48,779 bases of DNA, from NCBI GenBank assembly GCA_017621205.1, contig JAGATQ010000026.1, positions 1 to 48,779 on the forward strand. Reading direction: 5' to 3'. This stretch comes from Lachnospira sp. GTDB taxonomy: Bacteria; Bacillota; Clostridia; Lachnospirales; Lachnospiraceae. The notes beneath the pieces were generated by a model. The model saw only the letters and a program-made list of their open reading frames with translations, was not told the origin of the DNA and did not search any database. Each line of letters opens with the position of its first letter. The stretch's first letter is position 1. The translations under genes were made by a program, and so were the position numbers. This document shows positions 1-7,483 of this stretch, piece by piece.

Positions 1-394
1 CAAAAAATGCAGCTCCTTAAAGAAGGTTACCTTTAAGACGAACAAGCTCACCACCATAGAAGCCTCTCTTTTTGAAGGCTGTAAAAAGCTGACCGCTATC
101 ACCCTTCCCGACAGCATCAGCAAAATAAAAAAGCAGGCATTCAAGGGAGATGGATTAACCGCCATCACGATTCCCGGACAGGTCACTGCTATCGAAGAAG
201 AAGCCTTTGCCAACTGTAAAGAGTTAAAGGAAATCACCTTTACCGGCAACCAGCTCGTAAGTATCGGAACCAATGCATTTCTTAATGTACCAGCAGACTG
301 TGTATTCAGGGTTCCTTTAGGACAGGCAGAGATTGTAAAGACACAGCTTATTGCAAGCGGATTGGCTGACAGCATTACGGTAACAGAGTACTAG
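1..394 (+). CDS. BspA-like leucine-rich-repeat surface protein, C-terminal part
   Basis: The reading frame is open from base 2 and stops with TAG at 392-394; the start lies outside the window. The visible ~130 residues hold two to three LRR_5 (BspA/Treponema type) units with the pattern LTAITLPDSISKIKKQAFKG and LTAITIPGQVTAIEEEAF, followed by a short capping tail ending in VTEY. Proteins of this type are normally exported or surface-attached and bind host or polymer ligands. No sorting signal or membrane helix follows the repeats, so any anchor must be N-terminal. A complete protein with related repeats occurs at 43650. The family is clear, the specific role is not. Confidence 0.85.
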   Translation, partial: KKCSSLKKVTFKTNKLTTIEASLFEGCKKLTAITLPDSISKIKKQAFKGDGLTAITIPGQVTAIEEEAFANCKELKEITFTGNQLVSIGTNAFLNVPADCVFRVPLGQAEIVKTQLIASGLADSITVTEY

Positions 395-535
395 GATAGC
401 GATTGTAATTAATCGGACTTTATTCTTGTTTGAATCTTTGTCTGCATTGTTGCATTTTCTAGCCATAGTCACCGCTACGCAATATATTTTAGGTAAAATA
501 ATACAGGTTATAAATCTTTTTCAAAATATTAAGAT

Positions 536-564
536 TTGACAACTGTACATATACCGTATATAAT
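536..564 (+). promoter_or_regulatory. Sigma-A promoter of the ABC transporter operon
   Basis: TTGACA at 536-541 and TATAAT at 559-564 are both perfect consensus hexamers with an ideal 17-bp spacer. The spacer and downstream bases carry short dyads (ATACCG at 551-556, CGGTAT at 579-584) that could be an operator for the GntR regulator encoded in the operon. The operator role is inference. Confidence 0.85.
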
Positions 565-580
565 TGCATGCACAGTCGCG

Positions 581-633
581 GTATTAGTATAAATGCAAAA
601 TAAGAGAAGTTATACCTGTCAAAATACTAATAC
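581..633 (+). repeat. 10-bp perfect inverted repeat in the ABC operon leader
   Basis: GTATTAGTAT (581-590) and ATACTAATAC (624-633) are exact reverse complements separated by 33 bases. They lie just downstream of the predicted transcription start, so they could be a bipartite operator or an RNA hairpin. Confidence 0.7.
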
Positions 634-641
634 AGTGATTT

Positions 642-786
642 GTAATTGCGAAACTCGTAGTTGTTAGACAAGATAGTCATACTATTATATAAATTTACGC
701 CTTTGTACTTTGCGAAGCAAAGACAACGAAGTAAATTTATATAATAGTATGACTATCGTATCAGCAATTTACCATTTCACAATTAC
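642..786 (+). repeat. Palindromic leader element, copy 1
   Basis: The 145-bp element has imperfect terminal inverted repeats (GTAATTGCG at 642, CACAATTAC at the end). An inner perfect 27-bp stem begins GATAGTCATAC and closes GTATGACTATC. At its tip is a smaller hairpin, CTTTGC-GAA-GCAAAG. A second copy lies at 29899-30042. Three base pairs of the main stem differ between copies and all three are compensated. It is either a small non-autonomous mobile element (MITE-like) or a structured leader RNA. Confidence 0.85.
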
Positions 787-817
787 CTAAATATATTGTA
801 GTGGAAAGGAGTAATCT

Positions 818-1921
818 ATGAAACCATTGATTTCTTGTACCAATGTATGTAAACGTATCCGTCAATTTTATCTGGATGGCATTGAGTTTTCATTAGAGCC
901 AGGCTATATTTTAGGCGTAATTGGAAGAAATGGTGCTGGTAAGTCTACACTGATGCAATTGATTCTGGGAGGGTATTATATGGATGCGGTTCGTTCCAGA
1001 CAGTTGATAGATGAGGATATGAGAGGAAGCTATAAGCAGGGACGGTTAGAGCTTAGGTCACCGCTTAGTGATAAGAGGATTACTCCGGTGGAGGGAGATA
1101 TTGTAATAGATGGTTTTAGCATGCGGTATCATCCGAGTGAAGCTAAGCAGCGAATGGCATATGTACTAAGTGATTGTCCCTTTTCCATGGTGATGTCCGG
1201 TTTAGACAATGCAAGGCTGTATGGGACATGCTATGACCGATGGCAGCAGGAGCAATTTTTAAATAAGTGTGGGGAGTTTGGTCTGGATGTAAACCTGCCT
1301 CTTAAAAAGTATAACAAGGGTCAGCGTATTTTGTACCAGCTAGCCTTTGCAATTGCTTGTAATGCCAAGCTTTATATTATGGATGAACCTGTATCTAATC
1401 TGGATGTGTCATACCGTCAGCTTATTCTTGATACGATGCAGGAGTTAGTGGAGGGAGGAGATAAGAGTGTGATTTATGTAACACATTTGCTGGAGGATTT
1501 GGAGCAGGTGGGTGATTATATATTGTGGCTAGAGGAGGGACAGCAGGTTCTTTTTGGAGAGAAGGAGGAGCTTTTGAACAGTTATCGTATTTTAACTGGA
1601 ACCTCTAAGCAATTCCGTTATGTGGAACAAGCTAAACCCGATGCGTTTCTTTCTGTGGAGTATCAGCCCCATGCATCACAGGGTCTGGTAAAGGGAACAG
1701 GGGAGGACCTTCCGTTGATATTAGATAGCAGAAGACCTACGTTAGAGGAGCTGTTGGTTTTTTATCATGCCTATTATAAAAATCAGAAGGCAAAGCTGGT
1801 TTGGGAGGAGGAGAATGAAAAGCCTCATAAAACGGGAAAGCGCTATCAGTTGGATGGAAATGAAAAAGATAAAGGCAGCTATCAGGAAAAAAGGGTGCAT
1901 TTTGAAAGTCCCTTTGACTAA
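818..1921 (+). CDS. ABC transporter ATP-binding protein (YtrB-like)
   Basis: This 367-residue protein is the ATPase of an ABC exporter-type system. Walker A GRNGAGKST is at residues 36-44, a degenerate signature (NKGQR) near 168, Walker B IMDEP near 190 and the switch histidine in THLLEDL. About 70 residues are inserted between Walker A and the signature region compared with compact ATPases, and a C-terminal extension of about 110 residues follows the nucleotide-binding domain. It opens an operon with a membrane protein 17 bp downstream and a GntR-family gene after that, the arrangement of the ytr operons of Firmicutes, which respond to cell-wall-active compounds. Substrate is unknown. AAAGGAG precedes ATG 818. 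Confidence 0.85.
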   Translation: MKPLISCTNVCKRIRQFYLDGIEFSLEPGYILGVIGRNGAGKSTLMQLILGGYYMDAVRSRQLIDEDMRGSYKQGRLELRSPLSDKRITPVEGDIVIDGFSMRYHPSEAKQRMAYVLSDCPFSMVMSGLDNARLYGTCYDRWQQEQFLNKCGEFGLDVNLPLKKYNKGQRILYQLAFAIACNAKLYIMDEPVSNLDVSYRQLILDTMQELVEGGDKSVIYVTHLLEDLEQVGDYILWLEEGQQVLFGEKEELLNSYRILTGTSKQFRYVEQAKPDAFLSVEYQPHASQGLVKGTGEDLPLILDSRRPTLEELLVFYHAYYKNQKAKLVWEEENEKPHKTGKRYQLDGNEKDKGSYQEKRVHFESPFD

Positions 1922-1938
1922 AGAAAAGGAGGAAGCGC

Positions 1939-2652
1939 ATGTTAAGACATGTATGGTGGGAATTTTTATGTAGTGTCAAAAAGTCAAGATTTGTTATTGC
2001 TGTGCTGTTTATGTTGTATTTTAGCTGCGTCAGTATGGTACAGGAAGAGGGGGTGTGGCGGCTTCAAAATGTGGTACAGATGTTTTGTATTTGGATAATC
2101 TTTGGAGACTCCTTTCAGTATCATATGGAACGGACGATACCAAAAGTATTTTTCTATGTGCCAAGAAAGAGTAAGGGCGGAGAAAATGGACTGCAATCTT
2201 ATATTTGCCTTCGCTGTATGGTAGAGATAATCACCTTTCTATTGCTATCCTTGGGAGTAGATGGTGTGGCATATTTATATAATCAGATGGTACGGCACAG
2301 GCATATATATTTGGGAGTTCCTAAGGTGCAGTTGCTGCAATTGCTGTTATTTGTGCTTTGTCTGATTTATTTCCGGGTAGGAGCCTTTCATAGGTTACTC
2401 CTTCAACGGTGGATGTTTGTGGGAAGAGCAAAACTGCTGCATTTTATTATGGTGGCGGCTACAATACTGTCCTTTTGTTTTATGGAGACAGTCATTGATT
2501 CAGCGATTGGCGGACTTATGCCATCAAGGGGAGAGATAATAGTGCTTGGTGTGATAGTTCTGCTTTGCCTTTTGCATACTATATATTTTTCTTATCGTTG
2601 TATCAGGGAAATGAGTATAGCAGAGGTTTGTACAACAAGGATAGAGAGGTGA
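1939..2652 (+). CDS. ABC transporter membrane subunit, hypothetical
   Basis: A 237-residue hydrophobic protein with about five or six membrane segments: near residues 18-36, 44-56, 96-114, 132-146, 166-184 and 200-220. It has no signal peptidase site and no recognisable catalytic motif. Its position between an ATPase gene and a GntR-family gene, 17 bp from the first and 3 bp from the second, makes it the likely permease partner of the ATPase at 818. AAAGGAGGAAG stands before ATG 1939. I do not recognise a named family beyond ABC-2-like permeases. Confidence 0.7.
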   Translation: MLRHVWWEFLCSVKKSRFVIAVLFMLYFSCVSMVQEEGVWRLQNVVQMFCIWIIFGDSFQYHMERTIPKVFFYVPRKSKGGENGLQSYICLRCMVEIITFLLLSLGVDGVAYLYNQMVRHRHIYLGVPKVQLLQLLLFVLCLIYFRVGAFHRLLLQRWMFVGRAKLLHFIMVAATILSFCFMETVIDSAIGGLMPSRGEIIVLGVIVLLCLLHTIYFSYRCIREMSIAEVCTTRIER

Positions 2653-2655
2653 TAT

Positions 2656-3030
2656 ATGAAGTTAGCAATTAATTCGCAGAGCAAGCTTGCAATTTATGAA
2701 CAGATTGTGGAGCAGATAAAGAATGAGATTATTTTACATAATATTGCACAGGGGGATATGTTGCCTTCCATCCGTTCATTGGCACGGGAGCTTCGTATTA
2801 GCGTGATTACTACAAAGCATGCTTATGAGGAGCTGTTAAAGGAGGGATTGATTTATTCCAAGGCAGGCAAGGGTTTTTATGTAGCAGAACAAAATAGGGA
2901 TTTGCTTCGGGAGAAAAAGATGCAGCAAATTGAAGCCGCAATGAGTGAAGTAATTGTTGCTGCTAAGGGTACAGGTCTTAGCAAGGAAGAAACGAAGGAT
3001 ATGTTGTTATTATTATGGGAGGAAGAGTAA
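2656..3030 (+). CDS. GntR-family transcriptional regulator (YtrA subfamily)
   Basis: This 124-residue protein has a winged helix-turn-helix at residues 10-75, with the GntR signature GDMLPSIRSLARELRIS and the wing AGKGFYV. The short C-terminal tail (about 45 residues) lacks the FadR or HutC effector domains, which is diagnostic of the YtrA subfamily. Such regulators usually repress their own ABC operon and are relieved by cell-envelope stress. It sits third in the operon it probably controls. The dyads at 551-633 are candidate binding sites. Stop TAA at 3028-3030 is followed by the next start after only two bases. Confidence 0.9.
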   Translation: MKLAINSQSKLAIYEQIVEQIKNEIILHNIAQGDMLPSIRSLARELRISVITTKHAYEELLKEGLIYSKAGKGFYVAEQNRDLLREKKMQQIEAAMSEVIVAAKGTGLSKEETKDMLLLLWEEE

Positions 3031-3032
3031 TT

Positions 3033-4481
3033 ATGAGTAATGTTTTAGATGTTTGTAATGTAACAATAGAGTGTGGATTTTTTTATATGAGGGATGTATC
3101 TTTTTCTATAAAAAAAGGTTATATTACAGGATTAGTAGGAAGAGAGGGAAGCGGTAAGACAATTCTTCTCAGGGCAATTTGTAATGCGGTAGAGTTAGAA
3201 GCCGGAACAATTAAGATGTTTGGAAGGGACAGCGTAGAGGAGAATGTTGCTAATAAACAAGAACTTGGAATTGTAATGGAGGATCTCAATTATTTTGAGA
3301 ATAGTTTTTCTATCTGGGAAAATGTGGATATGCTGGCTCCACTATATCGTGATTGGGATGATGAAATATTAAATTATTATTTGAAGAAGTATGGAATTAT
3401 AACGGGAACAGAAACAGAGTCGGAAAAGTATGGAGATGCAAAACGGACATTAGATACTTATTCAAGGGGGGAAAAAGCAAGAATACGTTTGGCCTTTGCA
3501 TTGGCACATAAGCCAAGGCTGTTGCTTCTGGATGAACCATCATCATTTTTAGACCCCATATTCAGGCGGGAGTTTCTGGAGGATTTGCAGGAGCTGATTG
3601 ATTGCCCGTACTGGCTGAGGGATGCAGATGAAGATGAGCGAAAAGAGAAGGCAGTAGCAGTGATTTTATGCACGCATACGACCTCGGAGATTGACCGTGT
3701 GGCGGATTATGTTCTTCTGCTGGAAAAAGGAGCTTTAGTTGCAGCTGGGGAACGGGATGAGTTGTTTAAAAAGTATGGGGTTAGTAATACGAAGGAACTG
3801 GTGTTAAAAATTACCGGCAGACCAGATGGCCTTATTTTTCAAGAGCAGGAGTTACATAGGAATAAGAGGATGATGAGGAAGCCGCAGCGAGGTAAAGACC
3901 GGTTCCGGCTTGATAGGAAGGCAGTGCCATCTAATGTTGAAGGACTAAAGGCTTGTGAAAGGATTATTTATAAACATGCCAAGGCAGGCAAAATGATTAT
4001 TGGAGTGAGTTTTGTAGTATATCTGCTTTTAATAGGTATGAGTGTATTTTTACATGATGTATTAAATAATAATTATTGGAACGTTGTATGGTGTGTGGCA
4101 TGTATATTAATTGGTGTAATAAATGTACAATATTTATCAACTTATACAAAAATTGGAAAGGATGAATTAAAGGAACTTATGCCATATCTGCCTTTTAATA
4201 TTGCAGATATGAAGGTTTGTCTTAACGCACAGAGAAAACGATTGCTGAGATTCTGGCTTGCGGTACAGAGTGTGTTTGCTGTGGTGATAGGTATTATTAA
4301 TGTAATAAAGGGAGGACAGCTTCTCGTGGGATGGATGCTTGGGATGCTGCTTGGCGGTGTTATTATTACCTTGTATTCGGGCCATTGTGAGATGCTGCAG
4401 TTAAAAAACTGGTGGGGGTCCTTGTCAAGGGAGCTGTTTGTACTATTTGTGCTTTTGCTGCTTGTGGTAGCATTCTTGTAA
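3033..4481 (+). CDS. ABC transporter ATPase fused to C-terminal membrane domain
   Basis: Residues 1-240 form an ABC ATPase: Walker A GREGSGKT (36-43), signature SRGEK (144-148), Walker B LLLLDEP (around 163-169) and a CTHTT switch histidine. Residues about 320-482 hold four to five membrane helices, so ATPase and permease domains are on one chain. The start was set at ATG 3033, not at the in-frame ATG 3015, because GGGAGG at 3017-3022 is then a well-placed ribosome binding site. The ATPase-then-membrane order is opposite to that of most fused half-transporters (membrane first). Length is 482 residues. The helices resemble those of a small ABC-2 permease; the substrate is unknown. Confidence 0.8.
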   Translation: MSNVLDVCNVTIECGFFYMRDVSFSIKKGYITGLVGREGSGKTILLRAICNAVELEAGTIKMFGRDSVEENVANKQELGIVMEDLNYFENSFSIWENVDMLAPLYRDWDDEILNYYLKKYGIITGTETESEKYGDAKRTLDTYSRGEKARIRLAFALAHKPRLLLLDEPSSFLDPIFRREFLEDLQELIDCPYWLRDADEDERKEKAVAVILCTHTTSEIDRVADYVLLLEKGALVAAGERDELFKKYGVSNTKELVLKITGRPDGLIFQEQELHRNKRMMRKPQRGKDRFRLDRKAVPSNVEGLKACERIIYKHAKAGKMIIGVSFVVYLLLIGMSVFLHDVLNNNYWNVVWCVACILIGVINVQYLSTYTKIGKDELKELMPYLPFNIADMKVCLNAQRKRLLRFWLAVQSVFAVVIGIINVIKGGQLLVGWMLGMLLGGVIITLYSGHCEMLQLKNWWGSLSRELFVLFVLLLLVVAFL

Positions 4482-4593
4482 GAATATGCTGCTCTATATA
4501 ACGAATATGATGGTGTGCCAGATGCTTGTTTTAACAAATGATTAATAGTATAATAAGGAGCAACACTATACGTTCTGGTAGGAGGACAAGGGT

Positions 4594-5493
4594 ATGAGGG
4601 AGAAACTGGAGGAGCTGTTATGTTGTAGTGTAAGCCGGTATTTATATGTGGGCGTGGCTGTTATCATAACTGGATTTGCCTTCCTGATTAGTGGAATAAA
4701 AGGCGGCCCGTTATTTCCATTATTTGCAGTAATTGCAATCATTGTTATATCGATTGGAGCGGGTGTGATTGTGTTTTTGTTTCTGCCGGTTTATAGGAGT
4801 GAGCAGAAACAACGGGTGAATGGTGTTCATCAGTATATAGGCGCCGTGATTTATGATGCTTCCGACCCGGATGCTACCCCAAAGACAAGTATAGATAATG
4901 TTTTGCCGGAGCTTTCATTAAGTATCGGGACGCTTGATAAGGATGGGCAGCTGATGAAGACGCTATCACCACAGGAAAGCGTTGCATTAGAAACTCTTTT
5001 TAGCACCACAGCTTCTAGTCCTTATGGAAGTATATTGCATCCTGAGAATCCTAAGCCGGTCAATTATGGAAGGACGATGGACAGGGAGCGTGAGGAGCCC
5101 GTAGAATCAGAGGATATGGTATCTGAAGCTTCTGTCTTAGATGCGACCCTCATGCAATCTTTGTCCGTTAAGGAACAGGCAGCGTTGGGAGAGCTATTAA
5201 GTGTAAAGGAAACAAATACCTATGAGAGTATATTACATCCTAAGAACCCGAAGCCGGTGAATTATGGAAGAAGGATGGAGAAGGAAGACGATGCATCTAC
5301 GGAACCGATTGATAATCCCCTTGTTCATAGCGGTATAGATGAGACACTTATGCAATCTATGTCTCTTAAGGAACAGGCAGCACTGGGAGCTCTTTTAAAT
5401 GCGAAGGATACTGCTTCCTATGAGAGTGTGCTGCATCCTAAGAACCCGAAACCAGTCAATTATGGAAGAATGATGGATGGGGAGGGGGAATAG
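4594..5493 (+). CDS. Membrane protein with three NPKPVNYGR repeats, unknown function
   Basis: Two membrane helices (about residues 18-35 and 42-66) are followed by a ~230-residue hydrophilic tail. The tail contains three copies of a ~40-residue unit of the form LS-x-x-E-x-x-AL-x-x-L followed by YxSxLHPxNPKPVNYGR, at about residues 122-162, 187-228 and 258-297. The unit centres are spaced about 65-70 residues apart with acidic linkers. I do not recognise the repeat. The gene lies 112 bp after the fused ABC gene and 1 bp before the next gene. The tail is probably cytoplasmic because a basic stretch follows helix 2, but the topology is not certain. GTAGGAGGACA precedes ATG 4594. Confidence 0.7.
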   Translation: MREKLEELLCCSVSRYLYVGVAVIITGFAFLISGIKGGPLFPLFAVIAIIVISIGAGVIVFLFLPVYRSEQKQRVNGVHQYIGAVIYDASDPDATPKTSIDNVLPELSLSIGTLDKDGQLMKTLSPQESVALETLFSTTASSPYGSILHPENPKPVNYGRTMDREREEPVESEDMVSEASVLDATLMQSLSVKEQAALGELLSVKETNTYESILHPKNPKPVNYGRRMEKEDDASTEPIDNPLVHSGIDETLMQSMSLKEQAALGALLNAKDTASYESVLHPKNPKPVNYGRMMDGEGE

Positions 5494-5494
5494 T

Positions 5495-6067
5495 GTGAAC
5501 GGGCAGGATATTTATCATGTTTATAGTAAAAAAAGGAAGGAAGCAGTTGTATTTATTGGTATTATAACAGTAATGATGTCATTGATGGCTGCTCCCTTAT
5601 TAATGGGAGACCCTTTGTCAGAGGTATCTCTGGCGGATGGGGTACGTTTTTTCCTTGATATTATGATGACAATTATATTATGGTGTGCATTATTAGTGCA
5701 GCTTTATTACTATATATCCCGTTGGGATAAGCGCCGTATTCAGGAGCAGCTTACTAGGAAGGGGATTTCGATAGAACGGTTTGAGAATGTAATGAATAAA
5801 GGACAGTTTTTCCCTTTTAGAGGAGGTATAAAACATTCAATATATGTGTCCCAGGAGTATTGTATTATTGGAGAGCGTGGTCAATATTATGTTGTACATT
5901 CGAGGGATATTTTAAAGCTTGGCTTGGAACTGGTCTCTGTAGGTAATCAGAAGGCATACCGTTTTCATGTTCTAATGCGTAATGGGGATAAATATACTTT
6001 GTTTATGGGAAAGCTGCAGGCAATAGAGATAGCTGAATATTTAAAGAATGCGTTATCTCCCTCTTGA
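5495..6067 (+). CDS. Two-helix membrane protein, possibly YcxB-like
   Basis: A 190-residue protein with two membrane segments (about residues 15-37 and 48-75) and a C-terminal cytoplasmic domain that looks beta-rich, containing SIYVSQEYCIIGERGQYY and ending near the stop. The shape resembles YcxB-like/PH-like domain proteins, but similarity is weak. GTG 5495 was chosen as start because GGGAGGGGG lies just upstream; an in-frame ATG at 5477 would lie within the preceding gene and lack a ribosome site. It ends the ABC operon and is followed by a terminator. Confidence 0.6.
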   Translation: MNGQDIYHVYSKKRKEAVVFIGIITVMMSLMAAPLLMGDPLSEVSLADGVRFFLDIMMTIILWCALLVQLYYYISRWDKRRIQEQLTRKGISIERFENVMNKGQFFPFRGGIKHSIYVSQEYCIIGERGQYYVVHSRDILKLGLELVSVGNQKAYRFHVLMRNGDKYTLFMGKLQAIEIAEYLKNALSPS

Positions 6068-6093
6068 CAAGTGTAGTATAATAAAAATAACGT

Positions 6094-6127
6094 AAAAAAC
6101 AGGTGACGAAGGTTTCCTGTTTTTTTT
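6094..6127 (+). terminator. Intrinsic terminator of the ABC operon
   Basis: AAAAAACAGG pairs with CCTGTTTTTT across a 12-base loop, ending in a run of eight T. It lies 27 bp after the last stop codon of the operon. Confidence 0.85.
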
Positions 6128-6272
6128 ACCAGTATGTAAGCCGTACTATCAGGAACTTAATTTACATGCATTGGGACTTTTATATGTACTAGGACTTGAC
6201 TGATGAGGGAAGGCTTACAGTAAGGTAAAATGATAGTTAGATATATGGACAGTTAGAAAGGAAGCGTGTGAT

Positions 6273-7424
6273 ATGACAAAGGTAGATATTGTTTCAGGAT
6301 TTTTAGGAGCAGGGAAAACCACCTTGATTAAAAAGCTGATTCAGGATGGCTGGAACGGTGAAAAACTAGTTTTAATTGAGAATGAATTTGGAGAGATTGG
6401 TATTGACGGGGGATTTTTAAAGGAAGCAGGAATTCAGGTGACAGAGATGAATTCTGGTTGTATCTGCTGTTCTTTAGTCGGAGACTTTGGAACGGCATTA
6501 AAAGAAGTGGTTACTACCTATGCACCTGACCGTATTATTATCGAGCCTTCCGGAGTTGGTAAGCTTTCTGATGTGATTAAGGCGATACAGGGTGTGGCAG
6601 AGGAAGCAGATATTGTGGTAAACAATTTTGTTGCAGTTGTGGATGCCGGTAAATGTAAGATGTATATGAAGAATTTTGGAGAATTTTTCAATAACCAGAT
6701 TGAGTATGCGAAGACGATTATTTTGAGCCGGACGCAAAACACGAAGCAGGACAAGCTGGAAATGGTTGTCGGTCTGCTTCGGGAGCATAATGATAAGGCA
6801 GCGATTGTAACGACACCATGGGATGAGATTAGTGGAAGCCAGATTCTTTCTGCAATGGAGGAGAAGAGTAAATTTGAAGAGGATTTGTTAAAACAGGCGG
6901 AGGTGTGCCCGGAATGCGGGCATCACCATCATGATGGAGAATGTTGCCATCATGACCATGAGCACGGACATGAGCATCATCACGAGCACGACCACGAGGA
7001 GCATGGACACGAGCATCACCACGAGCACGGCCACGAGGAGCATGGGCATGAGCATCATCACGAGCACGGCCATGAGGAGCATGGACATCGCCATGACGGG
7101 GAGTGCTGCTGTGGACATCATCATGACCACGAAGGACACCACCATGCAGATGAGGTATTTACAAGCTGGGGTAAGGAGACTCCGCATAAATATTCAGAGG
7201 AAGATATGAGGGCAATTTTAGAACAGCTTGCTAATGAAGAAGGCTACGGTGTAGTGCTTCGGGCGAAGGGGATTGTTCCTGCAGTGGAAGGGGAATGGAT
7301 TCACTTTGATTTAACGCCTGGTGAGTATGAGGTTCGTCGTGGTGCAGCGGATACGATTGGACGTATCTGTGTCATTGGGGCAGAGCTTAAGGAGGATAAG
7401 CTTGCTACATTGTTTCAATTGTAA
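6273..7424 (+). CDS. COG0523/CobW-family GTPase with histidine-rich metal-binding tract
   Basis: This 383-residue G3E GTPase has the P-loop GFLGAGKTT (residues 9-17), the CXCC metal motif in SGCICCSL, and a later NxE/SRTQ-type guanine-recognition region. Residues about 212-292 are a histidine/glutamate/glycine tract with CPECG at its start and CCCG near its end. It is built from three nearly identical 13-residue units (39 bp of DNA). A conserved C-terminal CobW domain follows. Family members insert or store Zn, Ni or Co. The tract suggests zinc or nickel buffering. No Zur-like box was recognised upstream. AAAGGAAG precedes ATG 6273. Confidence 0.9.
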   Translation: MTKVDIVSGFLGAGKTTLIKKLIQDGWNGEKLVLIENEFGEIGIDGGFLKEAGIQVTEMNSGCICCSLVGDFGTALKEVVTTYAPDRIIIEPSGVGKLSDVIKAIQGVAEEADIVVNNFVAVVDAGKCKMYMKNFGEFFNNQIEYAKTIILSRTQNTKQDKLEMVVGLLREHNDKAAIVTTPWDEISGSQILSAMEEKSKFEEDLLKQAEVCPECGHHHHDGECCHHDHEHGHEHHHEHDHEEHGHEHHHEHGHEEHGHEHHHEHGHEEHGHRHDGECCCGHHHDHEGHHHADEVFTSWGKETPHKYSEEDMRAILEQLANEEGYGVVLRAKGIVPAVEGEWIHFDLTPGEYEVRRGAADTIGRICVIGAELKEDKLATLFQL

Positions 7425-7483
7425 CAGTGGATGATTATTTCGCAATTACCGAAAGGTTATTTTTATAGAAAGAAGGGAAAATA

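Larger units (their letters stand above)
395..817 (+). promoter_or_regulatory. Long leader of the ABC operon: promoter, inverted repeat and palindromic element
   Basis: This 423-base gap has no gene. It holds a consensus promoter (TTGACA 536-541, TATAAT 559-564), a 10-bp inverted repeat (581-590 with 624-633) and a 145-bp palindromic element (642-786). The ribosome binding site AAAGGAG stands just before ATG 818. If transcription starts near 571, the leader is about 245 nt long and contains both repeats. The region before 536 shows no clear terminator for the LRR gene. Confidence 0.7.

Noticed and set aside
1737..2196. Short frames on both strands overlapping the ABC genes
   Set aside because: No ribosome site and no protein-like composition; the ABC frames explain the region.
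6064..6082. TTGACA and TATAAT just after the ABC operon
   Set aside because: Only seven bases separate the boxes, so they cannot work as a sigma-A promoter; the sequence lies in front of the terminator.
6888..7187. Antisense frame opposite the histidine-rich tract
   Set aside because: It results from CAT/CAC codons read backwards as ATG/GTG; no ribosome site.
7438..7450. TTTCGCAATTACC, resembling the end of the palindromic leader element
   Set aside because: Only one end is present and no partner arm or stem exists nearby; chance is likely.
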